From contig OX044354.1 of assembly GCA_943846615.1 (NCBI GenBank), forward strand, positions 2,249,001 to 2,313,000: DNA of 64,000 bases, written 5' to 3'. Both the position numbers and the translations under genes were made by a program. The notes below the pieces were generated by a model. That model was not told where the DNA came from. It ran no database searches and was given only the letters and a program-made list of their open reading frames with translations. Origin of the DNA: an uncultured Amylibacter sp. (GTDB lineage: Bacteria; Pseudomonadota; Alphaproteobacteria; Rhodobacterales; Rhodobacteraceae). Of the stretch, positions 34,688-43,987 are shown one piece after another (position 1 is the first letter of the stretch; every line of letters starts with the position of its first letter).

Positions 34688-36901
34688 ATGAGTGATCCAC
34701 AAAAACAGCGCGGCGTCGATTTTTTCGCCCAAGGTGATTTGGTGGCGGTGTTGACGACACAGCCATTGGATCGGTTTTTGGATTACAAAGCGCCCGCTGG
34801 TGGCGTGCGTATGGGCGCGTATGTAGAGGTTCCGTTGGGCCCACGCAAAGTGATTGGCGTGGTTTGGGGTGCGGGTGTTGGTGGGTATGATCCCGCGAAA
34901 ATTCGCGCCGTTTCGAATGTATTGGATGTGGCGGCGATGCGGCCAGAAATGCGCATGTTTTTAGAGCGCGTTGGGCGTTATACGTTGACGCCGTTGCATG
35001 CGATGCTGCGATTGGCGACGCGTGCGCCGGGGCTGGGCGATCCGCCCAGTATGCGGATTGTTTATGCGCTGGGCGATGGGGTGCCGGATCGGATGACCCC
35101 CGCACGTGAAAAGGTTTTGGCGGTGTTAGAAGATTACCACGGCATGCAATTTACCGCGCGTGAGTTGGCGGAATTGGCGGGGGTGACGCCATCGGTGGTG
35201 AAGGGATTGGTGAAACATGGTGCCGTGGCCGAATTGGAGACACCACGCGATGTGCCGTATCCGCACTTGGATCATGATCATCCCAGCAAGGCGTTGACCG
35301 ATGCGCAGACGGCGGCGGGCAATGAATTGCGAGCCTCGGTGGCGGCGGGGCAATATGAGACGACGTTACTGCGTGGGGTAACGGGGTCGGGCAAGACGGA
35401 GGTGTATTTAGAGGCCGTCGCCGAATGTTTGAAGCAGGGGCGCCAAGCGCTGGTTTTGATCCCTGAGATTGCGCTGACGGTTGAGTTTTTGGATCGGGTG
35501 GAGAAGCGGTTTGGAAGACAGCCCGCACAGTGGCATTCGGGTGTGACCATGACAGAAAAACGCCGTTGTTGGCGGATGGTTGGATCGGGGAATGCACAGG
35601 TGGTGGTTGGGGCGCGATCATCGCTTTATTTGCCGTTTGAAAATTTGGGATTGATCGTCGTCGATGAAGAGCATGATACCTCGTATAAACAAGAGGATGG
35701 CGTTTTGTATTCCGCCCGCGATATGGCGGTAATGCGCGCGTCGATTTGCGGCGCGGCGGTGATTTTGGCGTCGGCGACCCCTGCGTTGGAAACGTGGGTG
35801 AATGCTGAAGAAGGCAAGTATAAAAGGATTGATCTGAAGGAGCGATTTGGTGCGGCGGTGATGCCAGATATGGCGGCGATTGATATGCGCGATCAAGCGA
35901 TGGTGGCGCAGAGTTGGATTTCGCCTGATTTGGCGGGGCATGTCGATGAACGGCTGGAGCGGGGCGAGCAGTCGTTGTTGTTTTTGAACCGTCGGGGATA
36001 TGCGCCGATTACGGTTTGCCGCAAATGTGGTGATCAGATTGGTTGTGATTTTTGTGATGCGCGGATGGTGGAACATCGGTTCCATGGGCATTTGATGTGT
36101 CATCAGTGTGGTGAAACAAAACCGATGCCGTCGGAATGCCCATCGTGTGATGAGGCGGGAAGTTTGGCCGCCGTTGGGCCAGGTGTAGAACGATTGGCCG
36201 AAGAGGCCGAGGCGCGGTTTCCTGGTGCGAAGATTGAGGTTTTAAGTTCGGACATGTTGATGTCCGCGCGGGCATTGAAGGCGCGTATTCAGGGGATTGC
36301 GGCGGGTGAGGCGGATATTATTATCGGAACACAACTGGTCGCCAAGGGACATAATTTTCCACTGCTAACACTGGTCGGTGTGATTGATTCCGATTTGGGA
36401 CTGATGGGCGGTGATTTACGCGCCGCCGAACGCACGTTTCAATTGATGCGACAGGTTGCTGGGCGTGCTGGGCGTTCAGACAAAAAGGGCATCGCGTATT
36501 TGCAGACGCATCAGACTGAACACCCTGTGATCAAGGCGATTTTGAATGGGGACGAGGAAGAGTTTTGGCGTGCCGAAGCGGAGCAACGCCGACATGCAGG
36601 CGTGCCGCCGTTTGGCCGCATGGCGGGGATTGTTTTGACGGGGCCAGATGTGACGCAGTGTTTCGGATTGGCGAACCATATGGTGCAGAATGCGGAGATG
36701 TTGCATGCCATCGGGGCCGAAGTTTATGGCCCCGCGCCAGCACCAATTGCACGTGTGCGCGGCAACCATCGTGTGCGGATTTTGGTGAAAGCGCCGCGTG
36801 ATGTGATGTTGCAGGGTGCGCTGGCGCAATGGCGGGCGTCTGTGAAGGTGCCAAATAACATGCGCGTTAGCATCGATATTGACCCACAAAGCTTTTATTA
36901 A
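34688..36901 (+). CDS. priA: Primosomal protein N' (PriA helicase)
   Basis: Superfamily 2 helicase that reloads the replisome at stalled forks. Its 737 residues include an N-terminal 3'-end-binding domain (LDYKAPAGGVRMGAYVEVPLGPRKVIGVVWG), Walker A GVTGSGKTEVYLEAV, the DEEH box VVDEEHDTSYKQ, and a zinc module CRKCGDQIGCDFCDARM ... CHQCGETKPMPSECPSC, then GTQLVAKGHNFPLLTLVGVIDSD and RAAERTFQLMRQVAGRAGR. GAGG lies 12 nt upstream of the ATG. Divergent from fsa. Confidence 0.96.
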   Translation: MSDPQKQRGVDFFAQGDLVAVLTTQPLDRFLDYKAPAGGVRMGAYVEVPLGPRKVIGVVWGAGVGGYDPAKIRAVSNVLDVAAMRPEMRMFLERVGRYTLTPLHAMLRLATRAPGLGDPPSMRIVYALGDGVPDRMTPAREKVLAVLEDYHGMQFTARELAELAGVTPSVVKGLVKHGAVAELETPRDVPYPHLDHDHPSKALTDAQTAAGNELRASVAAGQYETTLLRGVTGSGKTEVYLEAVAECLKQGRQALVLIPEIALTVEFLDRVEKRFGRQPAQWHSGVTMTEKRRCWRMVGSGNAQVVVGARSSLYLPFENLGLIVVDEEHDTSYKQEDGVLYSARDMAVMRASICGAAVILASATPALETWVNAEEGKYKRIDLKERFGAAVMPDMAAIDMRDQAMVAQSWISPDLAGHVDERLERGEQSLLFLNRRGYAPITVCRKCGDQIGCDFCDARMVEHRFHGHLMCHQCGETKPMPSECPSCDEAGSLAAVGPGVERLAEEAEARFPGAKIEVLSSDMLMSARALKARIQGIAAGEADIIIGTQLVAKGHNFPLLTLVGVIDSDLGLMGGDLRAAERTFQLMRQVAGRAGRSDKKGIAYLQTHQTEHPVIKAILNGDEEEFWRAEAEQRRHAGVPPFGRMAGIVLTGPDVTQCFGLANHMVQNAEMLHAIGAEVYGPAPAPIARVRGNHRVRILVKAPRDVMLQGALAQWRASVKVPNNMRVSIDIDPQSFY

Positions 36902-36965
36902 ATCAATTGTCTGGAATTCATCCATGGACAGGGTTATGGATGAGCAAAGCGTTAGAGAGACTGTT

Positions 36966-38054
36966 ATGACCACTGAAATCACACCGCAACCAGGAATTAT
37001 GGACATCGAATTGTACGTTGGTGGCAAAGCGATTGTTGAAGGTGTCAGCAATGTCGTAAAGTTGAGTTCAAACGAAAATCCACTGGGGCCAAGCCCAGCG
37101 GCGCGTGAAGCATTTCGCGAGCAAGCAGATTTTATGGCTGTTTATCCGAATTCTGATCACAGTGGATTACGTAAAGCTATTGCAACAATACATGATTTAG
37201 ATGCCCAGAAAATTGTGGTCGGAAATGGGTCTGATGAAATTATTACGTTCTTGTGTCAGGCATATGCGGGACAGGGTGATGAGGTGCTGTTTACCGAACA
37301 CGGGTTTTCGATGTATCGGATTTGCGCCTTGGCGGCCGGAGCGACACCAGTTGAGGTGGCTGAGAAGGATCGTGTAACGGATGTAGATGCGTTGATCGAG
37401 GGATGCACCGAAAATACGAAAATCGTATTTGTTGCGAACCCGAATAATCCAACGGCAACATTTGTGTCCGTGGAAGAATTGGCGCGATTGGCAGACGGTA
37501 TTCCCGAAACGGCGGTACTGGTTTTGGATGGAGCCTATGCCGAATTTGTGGACGGGTATGATGGCGGTGCAGCATTGGTTGAAGAGCGCCACAACGTTGT
37601 GATGACGCGCACGTTTTCTAAAGTATACGGTTTGGGCGGATTGCGCGTTGGTTGGGCATATGCGCCCCAAACGGTGATTGATGTTTTGAACCGTTTGCGC
37701 GGGCCGTTTAATGTGAACCGTGCCGCGTTGGCGGCGGCAGAGGCGGCGGTGAAGGATCGGGGTTATTTGGATTACTGTTTGGCGGAGAATGCCAAGTGGG
37801 GTGAGTTTTTGGTGTCTGAATTACGCGGCATTGGAATTGCGTGCGATGACAGCGCAGCGAATTTTGTTTTGGCGCGGTTTGAGAGCGAGTCAGAGGCGGA
37901 TGCAGCAAACGAAGCATTGGCACAGAATGGGCTGATTGTGCGCCAAGTGAAGGGCTATAAATTGCCAGATTGTTTGCGCATAACCATTGGGCAGGGTGGC
38001 GATTGCGCACGGGTAATTTCGGTGTTGAAAGCATTTAAAGAGGGCGTGGCATGA
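36966..38054 (+). CDS. hisC: Histidinol-phosphate aminotransferase
   Basis: PLP-dependent class II aminotransferase, 362 residues, acting in histidine synthesis and often also on phenylalanine and tyrosine precursors. Markers are LSSNENPLGPSPAA, NGSDEIITFL, VANPNNPTATF, DGAYAEFV and the Schiff-base lysine K219 in TFSKVYGLGGLRVGW. The frame is open from 36879 inside priA, but ATG 36966 (MTTEITPQPGI) with AGAGA upstream fits the family start. It overlaps tyrA by 4 bp, and the pairing suggests a role in tyrosine/phenylalanine synthesis. Confidence 0.93.
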   Translation: MTTEITPQPGIMDIELYVGGKAIVEGVSNVVKLSSNENPLGPSPAAREAFREQADFMAVYPNSDHSGLRKAIATIHDLDAQKIVVGNGSDEIITFLCQAYAGQGDEVLFTEHGFSMYRICALAAGATPVEVAEKDRVTDVDALIEGCTENTKIVFVANPNNPTATFVSVEELARLADGIPETAVLVLDGAYAEFVDGYDGGAALVEERHNVVMTRTFSKVYGLGGLRVGWAYAPQTVIDVLNRLRGPFNVNRAALAAAEAAVKDRGYLDYCLAENAKWGEFLVSELRGIGIACDDSAANFVLARFESESEADAANEALAQNGLIVRQVKGYKLPDCLRITIGQGGDCARVISVLKAFKEGVA

Positions 38055-38974
38055 GTGTGATTTATGAACGCGTGGCGCTGATCGGACTGGGTTTGATCGC
38101 ATCGAGCATGGGGCATGCGATGAAGCGTGATGGCATCGTGGGCGAGGTTGTTGGTTTTGCCAAGACGCAAGAGACCCGCGAAACCGCGTTGAAATTGGGG
38201 TTTTTGGATAGTGTTGCCGAGAGCGCGGCTGATGCGGTGATTGACGCCGATTTAGTGGTGATTTGTGTACCTGTTGGGGCCATGGAAACTGTGGCACGTG
38301 AAATTGGACCGCACTTGAAATCTGGTGCGACGGTGACAGATGTTGGGTCGGTGAAACAGGCGGTGATTGATGTTGTTGGGCCGCATTTGCCAGATGGTGT
38401 GCATTTTGTACCAGGGCATCCATTGGCAGGGACAGAGCATTCCGGGCCATCGGCCGGGTTTGCCGATTTGTTTAAAAACCGTTGGTGCGTTTTGACGCCT
38501 CTTTCGGGTGGTGATGTGGATGCGTCGGCTCGGTTGCGCGGATTCTGGGAAGCTTTGGGTGCCAACGTTGAAATTATGACGCCTGATCATCATGATCTGG
38601 TGTTGGCTGTGACCAGCCATGCGCCGCATTTGATTGCATACACCATGGTTGGCGTGGCCGATGATTTAAGCCGGGTAACCGATAAAGAAGTGGTGGATTT
38701 TTCCGCCGCTGGGTTTCGCGATTTCACACGGATTGCTGCCAGCGATCCGACCATGTGGCGCGATGTGTTTTTAAACAACAAAGAGGCGACGCTGGAAATT
38801 TTGGGGCGTTTCACCGAGGAATTGTTTGATTTGCAACGTGCCATTCGCCGTGGCGATGGACAGCAATTACATGATTATTTCACCCGCACGCGGGCAATTC
38901 GTCGTGGAATTATCGACGCGGGGCAAGATACCGATGCGGGTAACTTTGGCCGTGGGGATGGAGGGGCTAAATGA
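38051..38974 (+). CDS. tyrC: Prephenate/arogenate (cyclohexadienyl) dehydrogenase
   Basis: NAD(P)-dependent dehydrogenase of tyrosine synthesis, 307 residues. It has an N-terminal Rossmann motif (VALIGLGLIASSMGHAM), VTDVGSVK, VPGHPLAGTEHSGP and the catalytic-domain VTSHAPHLIAYTMV. There is no fused chorismate mutase or ACT domain, as expected for the alphaproteobacterial TyrC type. It is coupled to hisC upstream and to the extensin-like gene downstream by ATGA overlaps. Confidence 0.93.
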   Translation: MSVIYERVALIGLGLIASSMGHAMKRDGIVGEVVGFAKTQETRETALKLGFLDSVAESAADAVIDADLVVICVPVGAMETVAREIGPHLKSGATVTDVGSVKQAVIDVVGPHLPDGVHFVPGHPLAGTEHSGPSAGFADLFKNRWCVLTPLSGGDVDASARLRGFWEALGANVEIMTPDHHDLVLAVTSHAPHLIAYTMVGVADDLSRVTDKEVVDFSAAGFRDFTRIAASDPTMWRDVFLNNKEATLEILGRFTEELFDLQRAIRRGDGQQLHDYFTRTRAIRRGIIDAGQDTDAGNFGRGDGGAK

Positions 38975-39663
38975 TCCGCGTTGTTGTGACTATTTTGGCG
39001 ATGAGTTTGGCAGGGTCTGCGGTGGCGGATGTGGCGAAACCCGTTTTGCGACCCATTGGGTTAGGTGACAACCTGCGTTTGGGTGATCGCCCGCATTTGC
39101 GCCCTGTGCAATTGGCTGGATTGTTTAATCGCAAGGCGAAAATCAAAGGTGCGCATGTTTGTGGACGGCGAGATATTAAAGGTAAATCGGTGACGCCGAT
39201 CAGCAGTGGGCGATGTGGTATTGGCAAGCCTGTACGTGTGACCTCCGTGGCTGGTGTTGTGTTAAGCAATCCCGCGATCATTGATTGCACAACCGCGAAA
39301 GCGTTGAGCAAGTGGGTGGAGAAGGCGGCGCAGCCTGCGTTGAAGCGTAAGGGTGGCGGATTGAAGAGTATCCTTGTTGTGGCAAGTTATGCCTGTCGTA
39401 CGCGCAATTCGCAGAAGGGTGCGAAGCTGTCTGAACATGCAAAGGGGCATGCAGTGGATATTGCTGGGTTTACGTTGCACAACGGGCAGAAGTTGACGGT
39501 GCTGAAGGATTGGAATGGCAAACATTCCAAGGCGATGAGAACGATGCATAAGAAGGCCTGTGGAACCTTTGGAACGGTGTTAGGGCCAAACGCGGATAAA
39601 TATCATTTGGATCATTTTCATTTTGATACGGCGCGATATCGCAGCGGTGCGTATTGCCGGTAA
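38971..39663 (+). CDS. Extensin-like C-terminal domain protein
   Basis: A 230-residue exported protein. The signal peptide is MIRVVVTILAMSLAGSAVA; the mature part has the extensin-like domain found in many alphaproteobacteria: CGRRDIKGK, CGIGKPVRV, SYACRTRNSQKG, LSEHAKGHAVDIAGF and DKYHLDHFHFD. The H-x(6)-D and H-x-H arrangement resembles D-Ala-D-Ala carboxypeptidase/peptidase M15-type zinc sites, so a cell-wall hydrolase role is possible. It is the third gene of the hisC operon. Confidence 0.86.
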   Translation: MIRVVVTILAMSLAGSAVADVAKPVLRPIGLGDNLRLGDRPHLRPVQLAGLFNRKAKIKGAHVCGRRDIKGKSVTPISSGRCGIGKPVRVTSVAGVVLSNPAIIDCTTAKALSKWVEKAAQPALKRKGGGLKSILVVASYACRTRNSQKGAKLSEHAKGHAVDIAGFTLHNGQKLTVLKDWNGKHSKAMRTMHKKACGTFGTVLGPNADKYHLDHFHFDTARYRSGAYCR

Positions 39664-39680
39664 ATCGTGCAGGACTTTCT

Positions 39681-40673
39681 CTAGGGGAACTTGATCCGTG
39701 GGGCGTCGCCGATGCTGATCGGGCCGAGGTTTGTTTGGCGATCTTTGAAATTCAGTGGAATTTCTAGCTCGTTGCGATTTCCAGACATCGCCGAGAAGAT
39801 TTTCAGAGCGGTACGAATTGCGGATGCTTCACTCTCGCGTACTGCACCAGACCCAATTGCGATATCCAGCATTTGTTCCCAGTTAGTCGCGCGAATGGTG
39901 AGTTTTCCTGTTGGATAACCCTCGGTGTCCAATGAGATGTTGCCTGTCGCACGGAGGGCCAGATCGCCCCATGCAATGTGGATGTCGTTGAGCTTGACGG
40001 ATTGCAATTTGGCTGTGTTGCTTTCAAAGCTGGCTTGGCTGAGTTTATCAGAGAACGTGGCGCTGGCGTCCATGCGGAATGTTTGGAAGGTTTTGGGCAG
40101 GATGCCAGCGTGATCCAAATGGCGCATGATTGTGTTTGAGGGTGTGAGTTCGTTGGCGTTTAGGCCGAGATCGTAGCTGTTTTCCACGCCATCGGTTTCA
40201 CGAAGGGCGAGGACGAATTCCTGTGTCGTGGCGCCCCAGCCAGCGGTGGAGTGAAGGTTAAGGGATTTCGCGGATAGGGTGGCGCGCGACAGTTCGGTTT
40301 CGTCATGGAAAACCACGGATGCGCGCATGTCATCACTGTTGATTGTGATACGCTCGTATGGCGTTTTGACGGTTTGTGTTTCAGGCCACAGCGCGATGAA
40401 ATGGTTGCGTTGGTATGACATTTGCAACAATTCGAAACGTGGTGCGTACCATGCCCAGCCCGTAATTGGATCGGCCAATTCGATGCCTTCGATGATCGCG
40501 TCGTAACGGTTGGGATAACCGCGTAGGTTCACCGTACTTTGGGCGACCCAGCCTGCCTGTTCGCGTTCGTCGAACCAATTGGTCAGTGCGGTTTCGCGGT
40601 TGTTGACGCCAAGATACCAATAGGCCGACCAGCCAAGAGCGGCGGCGAGGATGACGAGGACGAGGTTGCGCAT
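39681..40673 (-). CDS. DUF2125 domain protein
   Basis: A 330-residue envelope protein with an N-terminal membrane anchor or signal (LVLVILAAALGWSAYWYLGV) and a beta-rich body (GYPNRYDAIIEGIELADP ... LALRATGNISLDTEGYPTGKLTIRATNWEQML) typical of DUF2125 proteins of Rhodobacterales and Rhizobiales. These resemble lipid- or AsmA-like domains, but the function is not known. It is convergent with the extensin-like gene (17-bp gap) and divergent from the ChaC-like gene. Confidence 0.84.
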   Translation of the reverse strand: MRNLVLVILAAALGWSAYWYLGVNNRETALTNWFDEREQAGWVAQSTVNLRGYPNRYDAIIEGIELADPITGWAWYAPRFELLQMSYQRNHFIALWPETQTVKTPYERITINSDDMRASVVFHDETELSRATLSAKSLNLHSTAGWGATTQEFVLALRETDGVENSYDLGLNANELTPSNTIMRHLDHAGILPKTFQTFRMDASATFSDKLSQASFESNTAKLQSVKLNDIHIAWGDLALRATGNISLDTEGYPTGKLTIRATNWEQMLDIAIGSGAVRESEASAIRTALKIFSAMSGNRNELEIPLNFKDRQTNLGPISIGDAPRIKFP

Positions 40674-40739
40674 GTTGATTGGCCTTTAACGGGGTTCATT
40701 GCGCCTGTATATAGACGGTAAAATGAAAAGGCCAAGAGT

Positions 40740-41282
40740 ATGAGTGATCGCGATATTTGGATTTTTGGGTATGGGTCATTGGTTTGGCGCCCTGGATTTG
40801 ACAGCGAACATCAAGAGATCGCACGTCTGTCCGATTATGCGCGATCATTTTGCATGTGGTCGGTGCATTACCGCGGCACCCACGAAAACAAGGGTTTGGT
40901 TTTGGCGTTGGATGCTCAAGAGGGTGTTCATTGTGATGGGGTGGCGTTTCGTGTGAGTGGGGCGCAGGCACCCGAAGTTTTGGAATATTTACGCGCGCGT
41001 GAATTGGTTTCGGCGGCGTACTTAGAGGTGCAGTGCGATGTTGAATTGGCCTGTGGGGCAGTTGTGAATGCCTATACCTATGTGATTGATCCCGATCATG
41101 ATCAATATGCCGCTGGTTTAGATTTGGATGAACAGGCGCAGATTATTTCGCGTGGGCATGGGACAGGCGGGCCAAACACCGAGTATTTGTTTAATGTCGC
41201 CAGTCATTTGAAAGATTGGGGGATTGCGGACGCGGAGTTAGAGACCTTGGCCGATAAGACCCGCGCCCTAATGGGGGATTAA
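40740..41282 (+). CDS. ChaC-like gamma-glutamylcyclotransferase
   Basis: A 180-residue cytosolic enzyme of the ChaC/GCG class, expected to cleave glutathione to 5-oxoproline and Cys-Gly. The substrate-loop motif is IFGYGSLVWRPGF near the N-terminus, and the candidate catalytic glutamate is in YLRARELVSAAYL. VNAYTYVIDPDHDQYAAGL and GPNTEYLFNVASHLKD match the family's C-terminal half. It ends 4 bp inside the convergent NfeD gene. Confidence 0.88.
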   Translation: MSDRDIWIFGYGSLVWRPGFDSEHQEIARLSDYARSFCMWSVHYRGTHENKGLVLALDAQEGVHCDGVAFRVSGAQAPEVLEYLRARELVSAAYLEVQCDVELACGAVVNAYTYVIDPDHDQYAAGLDLDEQAQIISRGHGTGGPNTEYLFNVASHLKDWGIADAELETLADKTRALMGD

Positions 41283-41749
41283 TCCAAGATTGGTTCGACG
41301 CCCAAGACCATGCCGTCGGCGCGTGTGACGCGTACTTGGTCGCCCTGTTGTGATGTTTGATCGGCGGGCCAAATGGCGCGCCAGCGCATGCCTTCGACCT
41401 CGATATAACCTTGGCCGTTGGCAAATTCGAGCACGATCGCCGTGCGCCCGACGAAGCGTTGGCCGCGTTTGTTTAACAACAAATCCTCTGTGCCGCCGCC
41501 ATCGCCGTAACGAGAAAGTAGGAAGCGCCCCAAGGCCGTTAGCGCGATTGTGCTAATGGCGAAGATCGAGATTTGCGCAGGTCCAGAGGTTTCGGGCGAG
41601 GCCAGCAAGATGCCGCCCACAATCAAGGCCGCCAGTGCGGGCCAGATAAGAAAGAAGCTGAACGTTGCCATTTCCAAAGCGCCAAGGGCCAGTGCAAAGG
41701 CGAACCAGTACCAAGGTGAAATGCCGCTTAAGATGTCAAATACTGCCAT
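41279..41749 (-). CDS. NfeD-like membrane protein
   Basis: A 156-residue protein with three or so transmembrane segments in the first 80 residues and a C-terminal OB-fold (RFVGRTAIVLEFANGQGYIEVEGMRWRAI ... GDQVRVTRADGMVLGVEP). NfeD proteins of this short type partner SPFH proteins in membrane microdomains. It follows the SPFH gene by 7 bp on the same strand. Confidence 0.9.
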   Translation of the reverse strand: MAVFDILSGISPWYWFAFALALGALEMATFSFFLIWPALAALIVGGILLASPETSGPAQISIFAISTIALTALGRFLLSRYGDGGGTEDLLLNKRGQRFVGRTAIVLEFANGQGYIEVEGMRWRAIWPADQTSQQGDQVRVTRADGMVLGVEPILD

Positions 41750-41756
41750 GATTTAC

Positions 41757-42695
41757 CTACTTTTTCGTTTTCGCATCGCCCGTGATCGCCTTGGCGATAT
41801 CGGAAATACCAGCGATTGAACCCATTAAGCTTGATGCCTCTAGGGGGATCATTACGGTTTTTGAATTCGGGCTGGAGGCGATATCGCGCAAGGCTTCGGT
41901 GTAACCTTGTGCCACGAAATAGTTAATAGCCTGTACATCACCCTTGGCGATTGCTTCTGATACCATGGCGGTTGCGCGGGCTTCTGCTTCTGCCTCGCGC
42001 TCGCGGGCTTCGGCATCTAGGAATGCGGCTTCGCGGCGGCCCTCTGCCTCGCGAACTTGGGATTCTTTTTCACCTTCGGCCTTTAGGATAGCGGCCTGTT
42101 TGTGGCCTTCGGCGTTTAGAATATCCGCACGTTTGCCACGTTCTGCCTTCATTTGACGCGCCATTGCCTCGTTAATGTCTGGGGGTGGGGCCAAATCCTT
42201 AATCTCAACACGGGTCACCTTGACGCCCCATGGTGCGGCGGCCTCGTCAATTACGCCGAGCAATTTGGAATTGATGATGTCGCGGTTTGATAAGCTTTCG
42301 TCCAAGTCCATGTTGCCGACAACCGCACGGATGTTGGTTTGGGTTAGGTTGGACAGGGCGCGGTAGAGATCGCGGACCTCGTAGGCGGCGGATGATGCGT
42401 CGATCACCTGAAAGAAGGTGACCGCATCTGTCATCACCATGGCGTTGTCTTTGGTGATTACCTCTTGGCTGTCGATATCAAGGACGGTTTCCATCATGTT
42501 GATTTTCGCACCCACCTTATCGATGAATGGCACGATGAAGTTTAGGCCCGGCATAAGGGTTTTTGTGTAGCGCCCAAAACGTTCCAGCGTCCAGTTTTCG
42601 CCCTGTGGTACGGATTTAACCGCCTTGAAGACCAAAATGGCCGCGAAGACCAATAAAACCAGTGATGCTGGCCCAAAGCCAAGAATGTTGTCCAT
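41757..42695 (-). CDS. SPFH/Band 7 (stomatin-like, QmcA-type) protein
   Basis: A 312-residue membrane-anchored scaffold. An N-terminal hydrophobic helix ([20 protein letters not shown]) is followed by the SPFH domain ([33 protein letters not shown] ... [13 protein letters not shown]) and a long Ala/Glu/Arg-rich coiled coil. It may organise membrane domains or protease complexes. AGGG lies 7 nt before ATG 42695, which is preferred to the upstream start at 42746. It is paired with NfeD and is divergent from the MotA-type gene. Confidence 0.92.
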   Translation of the reverse strand: MDNILGFGPASLVLLVFAAILVFKAVKSVPQGENWTLERFGRYTKTLMPGLNFIVPFIDKVGAKINMMETVLDIDSQEVITKDNAMVMTDAVTFFQVIDASSAAYEVRDLYRALSNLTQTNIRAVVGNMDLDESLSNRDIINSKLLGVIDEAAAPWGVKVTRVEIKDLAPPPDINEAMARQMKAERGKRADILNAEGHKQAAILKAEGEKESQVREAEGRREAAFLDAEAREREAEAEARATAMVSEAIAKGDVQAINYFVAQGYTEALRDIASSPNSKTVMIPLEASSLMGSIAGISDIAKAITGDAKTKK

Positions 42696-42841
42696 GAAAT
42701 ACCCTTTTTCGAAGCTTCTTATAATAGATATGGGTATTATTGCCAAATTTTCAACTTAAATCGGTATCACGCAGTTAGTATTTGGAATGCGCGCGGCATC
42801 GGGTTAATGTTTGCGAAATATGTACGGATAAAGGCCCGAAA

Positions 42842-43984
42842 ATGGCAAATGACGAAGTAAGATTTGATAATCTTTTCACCCAACCTGTAAATCAAATTGT
42901 GACCATGCTGTTGATTGTGGTGGCGGTTTTTGTGGGTGGGTATCTGGCGTACCCTGCGGTTTCATCAATTTTTGTGGCCTCGCCGTATTTGAACGGTTTT
43001 ATTTTATTGGTGTTTGTCGGCGGGTTGATTTCCTGTTTTTGGCAGGTGGTGTCGTTGGTGAAATCCGTAAGCTGGATTGAGGGTTTTGTGGCCCAGCGTG
43101 TGGGGCATGATTTGATTAAGCCGCCAAAATTGATGGCGAGTTTGTCCGCGTTATTGTCCGATTCAGCGGCGCGTCATGCCTTGACGTCTTCCAGCACACG
43201 TTCGATTTTGGACAGTTCCGCGACGCGTTTGGATGAAGGGCGCGAAATTACGCGTTATATCATCAATTTGCTCATCTTTTTGGGTCTGTTGGGTACGTTT
43301 TATGGGCTGGCGACGACTGTGCCAGCGGTGGTGGATACTATCCGATCATTGGCCCCCCAAGAGGGTTCAACGGGCATGGATGTGTTCGCAAACCTGATGA
43401 CGGGTTTAGAGGCGCAGTTGGGCGGCATGGGCACCGCGTTTGGATCGTCATTGTTGGGATTGGCGGGATCGCTGGTTGTTGGGATTTTGGATTTATTTGC
43501 TGGGCGCGGACAGAACCGTTTTTACCGTGAGTTAGAGGAATGGTTGTCATCCATCACCAAAATCACCGTGGGTGGTGGCGATGGTGGTGGTGATTTGGCA
43601 GGCGCCAGCCTGTTTCAACATGCCAATGCAAATATGGAAAATATGCAATCACTGTTTGCGCAGACGGCGGGGCGGATGGATCAATTGGCGGTGGCGGTGC
43701 AACAACAGGTGCAGCATTCCGCATCAATGCATGACGCCAGCACGGCCGCGTTGCAAAATATAGCCGAAGGCCAGCAACAATTGGTGGCGGCTGTTTTACG
43801 GATGCAAGAGGATGGCGACGGGATTTTGGACGCGGAAACGCGGATGCGTTTACGCAGTATGGATACGCAATTGTTGCGGATATTAGAAGAGATGGCCGAT
43901 GGCCGCCAAGAGGCATCGCGTGAACTGCGTGGTGATATGGGCGCGTTGACCAAGGCGATTAATGCGCTGGCGAAGAAGGCGTAA
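42842..43984 (+). CDS. MotA/TolQ/ExbB-type proton-channel protein
   Basis: A 380-residue inner-membrane protein of the MotA/ExbB superfamily. Two N-terminal helices (about residues 17-40 and 46-70) precede a cytoplasmic loop; the conserved pair YIINLLIFLGLLGTFYGLATTV and GMGTAFGSSLLGLAGSLVVGILDLF follows. The last 150 residues are a soluble, probably coiled-coil tail (MENMQSLFAQTAGRMDQLAVAVQQQVQ). ATG 42842 (MANDEVRF) was chosen over the frame start at 42782. It is 3 bp from the MotB-like gene, so the two should form one ion-driven complex. The partner process is unknown; ZorA is the closest layout I can name. Confidence 0.84.
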   Translation: MANDEVRFDNLFTQPVNQIVTMLLIVVAVFVGGYLAYPAVSSIFVASPYLNGFILLVFVGGLISCFWQVVSLVKSVSWIEGFVAQRVGHDLIKPPKLMASLSALLSDSAARHALTSSSTRSILDSSATRLDEGREITRYIINLLIFLGLLGTFYGLATTVPAVVDTIRSLAPQEGSTGMDVFANLMTGLEAQLGGMGTAFGSSLLGLAGSLVVGILDLFAGRGQNRFYRELEEWLSSITKITVGGGDGGGDLAGASLFQHANANMENMQSLFAQTAGRMDQLAVAVQQQVQHSASMHDASTAALQNIAEGQQQLVAAVLRMQEDGDGILDAETRMRLRSMDTQLLRILEEMADGRQEASRELRGDMGALTKAINALAKKA

Positions 43985-43987
43985 AGA